Source of the DNA: Marinobacter salexigens
GTDB taxonomy: Bacteria > Pseudomonadota > Gammaproteobacteria > Pseudomonadales > Oleiphilaceae
Assembly (NCBI RefSeq): GCF_018860765.1
Contig: NZ_JAHKPV010000001.1
Coordinates: forward strand, 547,594-611,593
Reading direction: 5' to 3'
Length of the DNA stretch: 64,000 nucleotides
In this document: positions 45,712 to 54,110 of the stretch, one piece after another
Numbering within the stretch: position 1 is the stretch's first letter
Layout of the letters: every line of letters starts with the position of its first letter
The notes under the pieces: model-generated
The model's input: the letters and a program-made list of their open reading frames with translations, nothing else
Told to the model about the DNA's origin: nothing
The model's database searches: none
Made by a program: the position numbers and the translations under genes

Positions 45712-45876
45712 TTAGGGTGATCTGTAGGCACCCGAGGGCCATATGGACACTGCAGCTTCATCAGGAGGGATATGTAAGATCAAAACGGGGTAATACGACA
45801 ACGCGCTGACGTTACGCTGGTTGTATCGCAGTATTCGTTCACAAGGTGTATTTGCGTCGGTTCGGCGAGATCTCAT
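45712..45876 (-). CDS. Small ORF (54 residues) ahead of the giant gene, unknown
   Basis: An unrecognised short frame (MRSRRTDANTPCERILRYNQ...) that starts at an ATG with AGGAG six bases upstream, better initiation signals than those of the giant gene itself. It ends about 80 bp before the signal-peptide extension of the giant gene. It could be a leader peptide, a remnant, or a chance ORF. Basic N-terminus; no motif seen. Confidence 0.25.
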   Translation of the reverse strand: MRSRRTDANTPCERILRYNQRNVSALSYYPVLILHIPPDEAAVSIWPSGAYRSP

Positions 45877-46271
45877 TAAAACTCTCCTTGTCTTAATTTG
45901 AACAATCAAACATTACCGACTGCTCACATCCGTGTAATTTAATTTTAATTATTCAGTTGCGCCATCACAACATTTAATTATCACTGGCAATAAATTTCAT
46001 TTGTTTTTTTGCTCTACATCACGAAATTCGTAAACATATTTTGCCTTATGAGCCTGACCTCCCTACGGCCTGAATCGGTAACTTCGCTCGAATTTAACAC
46101 TTTGATTCTGGGCTGGCTCAAGCCTCGCATATGTTTAAAAGCGCTCCAACCTTGTAGAGTACATCTGTTTTTTTACCGATAGTAATGCTTGCAAATTGAC
46201 CAGATATAGACCGAATTCAGATCAAACGACGAAGAAACCAGGTTAGCAGTTGTTGGAGCCTCGTTGCGGAC
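45877..46271. other. AT-rich non-coding stretch upstream of the Rhs island
   Basis: About 395 bases with no convincing gene. The part at 45930-46060 is strongly AT-rich (taatttaattttaattattc and similar) against GC-rich flanks, and probably holds the promoter of the giant gene on the minus strand, though I cannot fix the boxes. It marks the boundary between the island and the hipBA scar. Confidence 0.5.
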
Positions 46272-46569
46272 TTAAATAAGCTTTCCGGCTTGGCTCTGAA
46301 CACCTTCCAGAATTGACTCTGCAATACGCAAGGGAAAAGTCGTTTGGTAACAACATTTCCACCTTACCGATAACGGCAGGAACCTGTTCCGCGACCTCGC
46401 CAAGCAGTTCGCTTGTCCTCTCGCTGGAAAACCCAACTTGTTGGGCGGTACTTACGAAGTGTCTTGGCTCGATGCGATCCCAATGATAGTGGCAGTTTCG
46501 ACCTTTTACTGACATGGCCATTTTGGTTTTTTGCGGCGCTAGGCTGAGTCAGACACGCACACTCACCAT
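46272..46569 (-). pseudogene. hipA: hipA remnant with internal deletion and frameshift
   Basis: The minus strand opens with ATG at 46569 (MVSVRV) and hits TGA after six codons. From about 46551 a HipA C-terminus follows: LAPQKTKMAMSVKGRN, HYHWDRIEPRHFVSTAQQVG and VAEQVPAVIGKVEMLLP. One extra T near 46345 then shifts the frame. In the restored frame the text continues LRIAESILEGVQSQAGKLI and stops at 46272-46274. Roughly 300 central codons, including the kinase core, are gone. This is the dead scar of a serine/threonine-kinase toxin gene. Confidence 0.8.
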
Positions 46570-46652
46570 TCTTCATGCCAGCCGCTCGCCGGATCCGGGG
46601 CTCCACGCTCCACCACACGCAACTCAAGATCAAGGGCGGAAAGAAGCTTGAA
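46563..46652 (-). pseudogene. hipB: hipB remnant (antitoxin C-terminus)
   Basis: The minus strand reads FKLLSALDLELRVVERG, then APDPASGWHEEW and a TGA. The LLSALDLEL pattern is the usual end of HipB-type Xre antitoxins. Its stop overlaps the hipA start (ATGGTGA), the normal hipBA arrangement. The helix-turn-helix part upstream is missing and in-frame stops precede it. Confidence 0.6.
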
Positions 46653-46782
46653 TGGGGGACCGAAAAGCGGCAATCACTTCAATCCCTGATTGGAACACTA
46701 CCGGTTCGGGCTATCCGTTTCTCCAACCACATGCGGTAACCTGTAGCATTGGATCAGTCTAAGATATCAAACAGGGAAAACC

Positions 46783-49700
46783 ATGCCCGAACACGCTACC
46801 ATCACCCCCGGTTTTCACGCCGTTCACGCCAATCATCTGGAAGACCTGCGCCGGGCTGTGGTGTTTATCTGCCAGCAGAACCCTCTACCGCCGCTGCAGA
46901 GTGAAACCTTTCTGGTGCAGAGTAATGGTATTGCCCAGTGGCTGAAGCTGGCGCTGGCGGAGAAGCGTTCGGAAGATGGCAGCGAAGGTGGTCTGGGCAT
47001 AGCTGCGGGTATGGATTTCCTGTTCCCGGCGCGATTTATCTGGCAGGCCTACCGGGCGGTGCTGCCGGATGGCGAGGTACCGGAGCAATCCCCGTTTGAT
47101 AAGCGGCGGCTGGTGTGGCGGCTTTATCGCCTGCTACCGGAACTGGTTCATACCGACGAGGTATTCAATCCGCTGGCGCGCTTTCTGGAAGGCAGCGACT
47201 CGGATTTGCGGGCCTTCCAGTTGGCCGAAAAAGTAGCAGATCTGTTCGACCAGTATCAGGTGTTCCGCGCCGATTGGCTGGCCGCCTGGGAGCAGGGCCG
47301 GGATGTGGTGATCACGTCCCGCAGCGAAGAAAAGCCGGTTGAGGAAGATACCCTTTGGCAGCCAATGCTCTGGCGCAAGCTGGTGGAAGATACAGGCGCT
47401 GAAGCCCACACCAGCCGTTCGCAGATTCACACCCGGTTTATGGCCGAGGGCCAGCGTATCGCTGCGCCTGCTCACCCAAGCCGTTTGCCCAAACGCATTG
47501 TGGTGTTCGGGGTATCGTCACTGCCACGTCAGGCTTTGGAAGCCCTCTACGTTCTTAGCCGTTTCAGCCAAGTGGTGCTGTGCGTTCATAACCCGTCGCA
47601 GTTTTACTGGGCAGATATCGTCAGTGACCGTGAGCTACTGAAGGCCGAGCGCAAGCGGGGCAAAGTCCACCAGACACTTTCAAAGATTGAGGATGCCGAC
47701 CAACTGCACCAGCACGCCAATCCTTTGCTGGCGGCTTGGGGCAAGCAGGGCCGGGATTATATTCGCTTGCTGGATGAATTCGACAATCCGGATGAGTATC
47801 GCGCCAGTTTCCAGGTGCCAGATCAGAAGATCGACATCTTCTTCGACCACGGATCAGATCTCGCTCCTTGCCTGCTGCATCAGCTTCAGAATGACATTTA
47901 CAACCTGACGCCCCTTCAGGAAATCCGGGAGGAACAGCGTGAACTCGATCTGGCCCATGACCATTCCATAGCTTTCCACGATGCCCACAGCCCGCAACGG
48001 GAAGTGGAGATTCTGCACGATCAGCTGCTGGCTGCCTTCAATGCAGATACCACGCTGCGGCCCCGGGATGTGATGGTGATGGTGCCGGATATCAACGTCT
48101 ACGCACCTCATATTCAGGCGGTGTTTGGTCGCTACACGTCAGGCCTCAAGCGCCACATTCCGTTCACCATTTCCGATCAAGGCCAGCGCCACCACGAGCC
48201 GGTACTGATTGCCCTGGAAACGCTCATGTCGTTGCCCCGCAGCCGTTTCGGGGTGAGTGAGATCGTCAGCTTGCTGGAAGTGCCGGGAATTCGCGACCGC
48301 TTTGAGATTGCAGAAGAGGAAATTCCCTTAGCCCGGCGCTGGGTAGAAGGCGCTAACATCCGCTGGGGTCTGCACGGCGCTCACCGGGAGAGCCTGGAGT
48401 TGCCTGCCGGTCTGGATCGCAACACCTGGCAGGCTGGCCTGCGCTCCATGCTTTTAGGATACGGCATGGGCGACGATGAGCCCTGGGCCGGTGTTCAGCC
48501 CTACGGCGAAATCGGCGGGCTGCAAGCCAGCCTGGCCGGGCGTCTTGGCGAGTTTGTGTACCGCCTGGAAAACTTATGGCAAGAGCTGCAGGCAAGCCGC
48601 ACACCCCAAGAGTGGGAAGAGCTCTTCTCGGCCATGCTGGAGCAGTTTTTCCACAAGGTGGAAGGGCATGACCTGTTGCTGCTGAACCGCTTTCGCCGGC
48701 AACTGGAGCAGTGGCTGGAAGACACGATGGCCGCCGGGCTGGATCAACAGTCGCTTCCGTTGAATATCGTGAAGGACGTGTTACTGGAAGGCCTGGATGA
48801 AGGCGGACTGAACCAGCGCTTCCTGGCCGGCAAGGTAAACTTCGCCACACTCATGCCCATGCGAGCGATCCCCTTCCGCAAGGTGTGCCTTATGGGTATG
48901 AACGACGGCGACTATCCTCGCTCACGGCCGCCTGTAGATTTTGATCTGATGGCTCAGGATTACCGCCCGGGCGACCGCTCCCGTAGGGAAGACGACCGTT
49001 ACCTGTTTCTGGAAGCCATGCTCTCCGCTCGCGAACAGCTTTACATCAGCTGGGTAGGGCGCAGCATCAAGGACGATTCGGAACGCCCGCCGTCTGTGCT
49101 TGTGGGCCAGCTGCAGGATCACCTGAATAGCCTATGGCAGGTGCCAGGCGAGCCGGACATTGACGTAACCAAAGCACTGACCACCTGCCACCCGCTGCAA
49201 CCCTTCAGCCGGGATTATTTCCCCAAAGCTAACGGTCTTGGCGAAGGCGAGTGCAATCAGCCAAAGCCCCTCGCCGAGGTGCTGGCTGCCCGCAGCCTTT
49301 TCACCTACGAAAACGAATGGCGCGGTGCCCATGGTGACCAGACTGAAGTGCAGCGCGAGCCGCAAACCGCTCTGCCATATCAACAGCCTGAGGAACCCAT
49401 CACCCTCAACGATCTGGCCGGCTTCCTGAAAAAGCCTGTGGATACCTTCTACCAGCGCCGTTTGCAGGTGCGCTTCGAGGATGTGGAAGACGATGACACG
49501 GATAACGAAAACTTTGATCTGAACGGTCTTGATCGATGGCGTCTAGATACCGAACTGATTGAGCAGGGCCTGCTGAAAGCCGGTAACGAAGAGGACCTGC
49601 ACGAGCGTCTGGAAAACACGTTGGATCGCATGGCGAGACGTGGCGACTTGGGTATGGGCGTCACCGAGCACCGGTTGCGCAGCGATCTCTCCGGCCGCTT

Positions 49701-50382
49701 GCCCGATCTGTTTCAGCGCTATCAAAGCGCCTTGGCAGAATGGCCCGAAGCGATCAATGAGCCACTACCGTTTGAGCACAGGCTGGCCAACAGCACTGGC
49801 TCCGTAGAAGTGCTGGATTTAATTAACAACCTGCGCCGCAACCACGAAGGCAAAACCTGCCGTCTGGTGATTGCCGGTTCAAGCCTGCTCACCGGCAGCG
49901 GTAGCAGCAAAAAGCTCCGCTACGCCAACCTGATGCGGGACTGGGTAATTCATCTGGCGGGGCAACTCATCGCACAACCGTTTGAAACCCTGATTCTGGG
50001 CAAGGAAGAAGGCCGGAAAGTCCGCTTTGCACCATTACCAAGAGAAACCGCTACCAAGCATCTGGACGCCATACTGACCCATTGGATAGAAGCCAGCACC
50101 CGCGCGTTACCACTGCATTGCGAGGCCGGCTTTGCCTGGATTTACAGCTTCTACCAGAGCAAAAAGTTCCTCGGTGATCACGACCGCGCCATCAGCGATG
50201 CCCAGCAGGCCTACACCACGGCTCTGGATCGGGATACAGGCTATCTGCGCGGCGCCTTTGAAAGTCCCGAAGCCCTGATGGAAAGCGGCGAATTTGAGGC
50301 CTTGCTGCACGCGCTTTATGTGCCTCTTTGGGAAGCTGAACAGGATAAATCCGCCGCCGGTCAGATTGAGGGCAAGCTATGA
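46783..50382 (+). CDS. recC: Exodeoxyribonuclease V gamma subunit (RecC)
   Basis: RecC subunit of the RecBCD helicase-nuclease, which recognises Chi and splits the DNA strands. The 1,199-residue length is somewhat above E. coli RecC (1,122). It begins GFHAVHANHLEDLRRAVVF with FLVQSNGIAQWLKL, conserved blocks of RecC. Others include FGVSSLPRQALEAL, MRAIPFRKVCLMGMNDGDYPR and YLFLEAMLSAREQLYISWVG. The family has an inactive helicase fold, so missing Walker residues are expected. recB overlaps by 4 bp. The order recC-recB-recD without ptrA is typical of pseudomonads and relatives. CAGGGA precedes the ATG. Confidence 0.96.
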   Translation: MPEHATITPGFHAVHANHLEDLRRAVVFICQQNPLPPLQSETFLVQSNGIAQWLKLALAEKRSEDGSEGGLGIAAGMDFLFPARFIWQAYRAVLPDGEVPEQSPFDKRRLVWRLYRLLPELVHTDEVFNPLARFLEGSDSDLRAFQLAEKVADLFDQYQVFRADWLAAWEQGRDVVITSRSEEKPVEEDTLWQPMLWRKLVEDTGAEAHTSRSQIHTRFMAEGQRIAAPAHPSRLPKRIVVFGVSSLPRQALEALYVLSRFSQVVLCVHNPSQFYWADIVSDRELLKAERKRGKVHQTLSKIEDADQLHQHANPLLAAWGKQGRDYIRLLDEFDNPDEYRASFQVPDQKIDIFFDHGSDLAPCLLHQLQNDIYNLTPLQEIREEQRELDLAHDHSIAFHDAHSPQREVEILHDQLLAAFNADTTLRPRDVMVMVPDINVYAPHIQAVFGRYTSGLKRHIPFTISDQGQRHHEPVLIALETLMSLPRSRFGVSEIVSLLEVPGIRDRFEIAEEEIPLARRWVEGANIRWGLHGAHRESLELPAGLDRNTWQAGLRSMLLGYGMGDDEPWAGVQPYGEIGGLQASLAGRLGEFVYRLENLWQELQASRTPQEWEELFSAMLEQFFHKVEGHDLLLLNRFRRQLEQWLEDTMAAGLDQQSLPLNIVKDVLLEGLDEGGLNQRFLAGKVNFATLMPMRAIPFRKVCLMGMNDGDYPRSRPPVDFDLMAQDYRPGDRSRREDDRYLFLEAMLSAREQLYISWVGRSIKDDSERPPSVLVGQLQDHLNSLWQVPGEPDIDVTKALTTCHPLQPFSRDYFPKANGLGEGECNQPKPLAEVLAARSLFTYENEWRGAHGDQTEVQREPQTALPYQQPEEPITLNDLAGFLKKPVDTFYQRRLQVRFEDVEDDDTDNENFDLNGLDRWRLDTELIEQGLLKAGNEEDLHERLENTLDRMARRGDLGMGVTEHRLRSDLSGRLPDLFQRYQSALAEWPEAINEPLPFEHRLANSTGSVEVLDLINNLRRNHEGKTCRLVIAGSSLLTGSGSSKKLRYANLMRDWVIHLAGQLIAQPFETLILGKEEGRKVRFAPLPRETATKHLDAILTHWIEASTRALPLHCEAGFAWIYSFYQSKKFLGDHDRAISDAQQAYTTALDRDTGYLRGAFESPEALMESGEFEALLHALYVPLWEAEQDKSAAGQIEGKL

Positions 50383-53300
50383 CAGCCATCACCGAGACAA
50401 GAAAACCGAACCTTGATCCGCTAGCGCTGCCCCTGAGCGGCAGTAGCCTGATAGAAGCCAGTGCTGGCACCGGGAAAACCTTCACCATCGCTATCCTCTA
50501 CGTGCGTTTTGTGCTTGGCCACGGACAACCCGAGGGCAGCCCTCTGGCCGCCGGCATGCTGCCGCCTAACCTGCTAGTGGTCACCTTCACCGACGCCGCC
50601 ACCAAGGAACTGCGTGATCGTATCCGCACCCGGCTCACGCAAGCGGCCGAAGTGTTTTCCAGCAACGGGGAGAGCATTCAGCCCACACCGGAAACCGCAC
50701 TGATCCATCAGCTCAGGGAAGACAGCTACCCAGACCCGGCTACCTGGCCGGACTGCCGCAAAAAGCTTCTGCTGGCCGCCGAATGGATGGACGAAGCCGC
50801 GGTGTCCACCATTCACGCCTGGTGTAACCGGATGCTCACGGAGCATGCGTTCGACAGTGGCAGCCTGTTTCGCCTGTCACTGGAAACCGATCAGAGTGAA
50901 TTGCTCGATGAAGTGGCGCGGGACTACTGGCGCACCTTCATCTACCCGCTGTCGCCGGTACTGATGGACGAAGTGCTGAGCCACTGGAAAACCCCGGACA
51001 ACCTGCGCGCCTCTGTAAAAAACCTCCTTGGCGACGCCGACTCCTTTGAAGTCGCTACCGACGATGTAAAGCAGGCCATCGAAGCTACTGTGCAAAAGCG
51101 CATGGAGCAGGCGCAGGCCCTGAAAGCCTACCCCTGGGCAGACTGGAAGCCTGAAGTCACCGACATGCTGATAGCGCTCAACAAGAGCAAACGCCTACAC
51201 GGTGGCAGCATGAAGCCGATGATTGCCGCTTGGGACAAACTGCTGGATTGGGCCGCTTCCGATGAGCTTTACCCCGAGGGTCTGGACAAAGCCGGCTTCC
51301 AGAACCAGACCCCGGACATACTACCAACAAAACTCAAAGGCGAGGGCGATGCACCCCATCACCCAGCCTTTGATGCCATTGCAGAGCTGATCACATTCAG
51401 CCAGAGCCTGCCCAGCGCCGAGGCCGACATTCTCCGGCACGCCAGTTGCTGGATTGCAGCACGGCTGGAATCGGAAAAACAAAAACGCTCGGAAATGGGT
51501 TTTGACGACCTGCTCACGCGGCTGGACGATGCCCTGCATGGCCCCCGTGGTGATCAACTGGCAGCCACCATTCGTCGCCAATTCCCGGTGGCGCTGATCG
51601 ACGAATTCCAGGACACAGATCCGGTGCAATACCGCATCTTCAACCGCATTTACCGGGTTGCAGAGAATCGTCCGGATACCTGTCTACTGATGATCGGCGA
51701 CCCGAAACAAGCCATTTACGGCTTCCGCGGCGCCGACATCTACACCTATCTGGACGCCCGCACCGGTGCTCGCGATCGCACCTGGACATTGGGTCGCAAC
51801 TTCCGCTCATCCAAGCCTATGGTGAAAGCCGTCAACCGGGTGTTTGAACATGGCGACCTCAACAGCCCAAAAGGTGCCTTCCTGTTCGGGAAGGGCGACA
51901 CCTCACCCTTGCCATTTCAGGGCGTAGACGCCAACGGCACCAAGCGCCTCTGGTCGGTGAATGGCGAGGTACAGCCCAGCCTCACCCTATGGTCAATGGA
52001 AAGTGTTCAGGAAGACAAGAACGGCAATCGCAAAAGCCTCGCTAAAGGCACCGCTACAACGGATGTCGCTGAAACCTGCGCCAGTGAAATCGCTCGCTTG
52101 CTAACGCTTGGCCAGCAGGGACTGGCTGGTTTTGCTCTGGAAGAGAACAAAAACGATCTGGAGCCGGTTGAGCCCAAAGACATCGCCATTCTGGTGAATA
52201 ACCGCAACGAAGCGGCTGCGGTACGGGATGCGCTGGGCCAAAGGCGCATTAAAAGTGTGTACCTGTCTGACCGGGATTCGGTGCTTACCTCGCAAGAGGC
52301 CAAAGAAGTGCTGTGCTGGCTCAAAGCCTTTGCCGAGCCACGGCAACTGGCCTACGCCCGCGCGGCTCTAGCCACGCCCACGCTGGGTTTGCCGTGGCGC
52401 TATCTTGACCAACTGCTGACCGACGAGATGGCGCTGGAGCGGGAGATTGATCGCTTTATGGGTTATCAGAGGCAATGGCAGAGCCAAGGCGTACTGCCCA
52501 TGCTGCGCAGCTTCCTGATGGACTTTGAAGTGCCCGGGCGCTTGCTGCAACGCCCGGAAGGCGAACGCCGGCTGACCGACATTCTGCACATTGCCGAACT
52601 CTTGCAACAGGACAGCCTGCAACTGGACGGCGAGCACGCTCTGGTGCACCACTACACCCAGATTCTGCGAGCGGCAGACGAAGAAGACGAGCATCGCACC
52701 CTGCGTCTGGAAAGCGATGCCGGTCTGGTGAAAGTGATTACCGTGCACAAATCCAAAGGCCTGGAATACCCGTTGGTGTTCCTGCCCTTCGGCACCGCAT
52801 TCCGTGCTCAAAGCGAAAAACAATCATTCGTGCGTTATCACGATGACAACGCAAAGCTGATCACCGTGTTTGATCCAACACCGGAAGACGTTACCCGGGC
52901 AGATCAGGAGCGGCTGGGCGAGGACATTCGCAAACTCTACGTGGCCCTGACCCGCGCCCGCTTCGCCACCTGGATAGGCGTTGCCGAGATTGAAAACTGG
53001 CACCTCAGTGGCCTGGGGTATTTGCTGGGTGGCGAACCTGCTGCGCAACAACCATTGAGTGAGACGCTAACGCAACTTGTTAATGGCCACACTGAGCTGT
53101 GCACGGAGCCATTGCCGGAAGCGACAGAACTGCACTACACCGCAGCGGCGCCCGCAGCACTCGGCCCAGCGCTGAGCTCAACCCGCGAAGCCCGAGAAGA
53201 CTGGTGGATTGCCAGCTACTCCTCACTGGAATACACCGGGCTTTCCGGAACCGGCATAGCCTTCGCCGGGGAGGTGGAAGACGCCGAAACCCAGAACCTG

Positions 53301-54110
53301 CTGGAAGAGGGCGCCCACAACCCAGAAGACGAAGAAGCAAGCATTCCGCTCAGCCATAGCCTGCACAACTTCCCGAAAGGCGCAGGCCCGGGCACCTTTC
53401 TGCACGATCTGCTGGAGTGGTGCGTACAGCAAGGGCTACAACACCTTGTGGATAACCCTGAACACCTGCGTGAGCAGCTTATTCGCCGTTGCAGCACACG
53501 GGGCTGGAGTGATTGGGTAGATACGCTTGAACACTGGATACTCGCTCTCATCCGCCAGCCATTGCCGTTGAACCGTAACGGCGGTGAAAGCGTCAGTCTG
53601 GCGAACCTGAGCACTCTGCGGCCGGAACTGGAGTTCTGGTTTGAGAGCCGTAACGTAAGCACCCGAGCCATGGACAAACTGGTGACTCAACACACCCTAA
53701 ACGCAGCGGACCGGCCGCAGGTGGATGCCGGGCGCTTCAACGGCATGCTAAAAGGCTTTATCGATCTGGTGTTTGAACATAACGGGCAATATTACGTGCT
53801 GGATTACAAATCCAATTACCTTGGCGATAACGACAGCGCCTACACAGATCAGGCCATGGGAGAGGCGATTCTGGAGAAGCGCTACGACCTGCAGTACATC
53901 CTCTATCTACTGGCCCTGCACCGTTTGTTGAAAGCCCGCCTGCCAGACTATGACTACGACCAGCACATAGGCGGTGCGGTGTATTTGTTTTTGCGCGGCG
54001 TGAACGCGCCGGGGGCAGGGGCGTTTACCGACAAGCCACCCAGAGTATTGATCGAACAATTGGATGCCATGTTCGACGGCAAAGCAGTCCCCGGGGAGGT
54101 GGCGGCATGA
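50379..54110 (+). CDS. recB: Exodeoxyribonuclease V beta subunit (RecB)
   Basis: 1,243-residue 3'-5' helicase and nuclease subunit. Walker A is ASAGTGKT (residues 27-34); UvrD-type motifs include VALIDEFQDTDPVQYRIF, LLMIGDPKQAIYGFRGADI, ITVHKSKGLEYPLVFLPFG and LYVALTRAR. The C-terminal nuclease domain keeps its metal ligands: D1129 in FIDLVF and D1142/K1144 in VLDYKSNYLGD. It should form the RecBCD complex for double-strand-break repair and degradation of foreign DNA. Overlaps recC and recD by 4 bp each. Confidence 0.97.
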   Translation: MTAITETRKPNLDPLALPLSGSSLIEASAGTGKTFTIAILYVRFVLGHGQPEGSPLAAGMLPPNLLVVTFTDAATKELRDRIRTRLTQAAEVFSSNGESIQPTPETALIHQLREDSYPDPATWPDCRKKLLLAAEWMDEAAVSTIHAWCNRMLTEHAFDSGSLFRLSLETDQSELLDEVARDYWRTFIYPLSPVLMDEVLSHWKTPDNLRASVKNLLGDADSFEVATDDVKQAIEATVQKRMEQAQALKAYPWADWKPEVTDMLIALNKSKRLHGGSMKPMIAAWDKLLDWAASDELYPEGLDKAGFQNQTPDILPTKLKGEGDAPHHPAFDAIAELITFSQSLPSAEADILRHASCWIAARLESEKQKRSEMGFDDLLTRLDDALHGPRGDQLAATIRRQFPVALIDEFQDTDPVQYRIFNRIYRVAENRPDTCLLMIGDPKQAIYGFRGADIYTYLDARTGARDRTWTLGRNFRSSKPMVKAVNRVFEHGDLNSPKGAFLFGKGDTSPLPFQGVDANGTKRLWSVNGEVQPSLTLWSMESVQEDKNGNRKSLAKGTATTDVAETCASEIARLLTLGQQGLAGFALEENKNDLEPVEPKDIAILVNNRNEAAAVRDALGQRRIKSVYLSDRDSVLTSQEAKEVLCWLKAFAEPRQLAYARAALATPTLGLPWRYLDQLLTDEMALEREIDRFMGYQRQWQSQGVLPMLRSFLMDFEVPGRLLQRPEGERRLTDILHIAELLQQDSLQLDGEHALVHHYTQILRAADEEDEHRTLRLESDAGLVKVITVHKSKGLEYPLVFLPFGTAFRAQSEKQSFVRYHDDNAKLITVFDPTPEDVTRADQERLGEDIRKLYVALTRARFATWIGVAEIENWHLSGLGYLLGGEPAAQQPLSETLTQLVNGHTELCTEPLPEATELHYTAAAPAALGPALSSTREAREDWWIASYSSLEYTGLSGTGIAFAGEVEDAETQNLLEEGAHNPEDEEASIPLSHSLHNFPKGAGPGTFLHDLLEWCVQQGLQHLVDNPEHLREQLIRRCSTRGWSDWVDTLEHWILALIRQPLPLNRNGGESVSLANLSTLRPELEFWFESRNVSTRAMDKLVTQHTLNAADRPQVDAGRFNGMLKGFIDLVFEHNGQYYVLDYKSNYLGDNDSAYTDQAMGEAILEKRYDLQYILYLLALHRLLKARLPDYDYDQHIGGAVYLFLRGVNAPGAGAFTDKPPRVLIEQLDAMFDGKAVPGEVAA

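Noticed and set aside
46364..46633. 89-residue minus-strand ORF upstream of recC
   Set aside because: It crosses the hipB/hipA remnants in a different frame and matches neither; it is a by-product of the scar.
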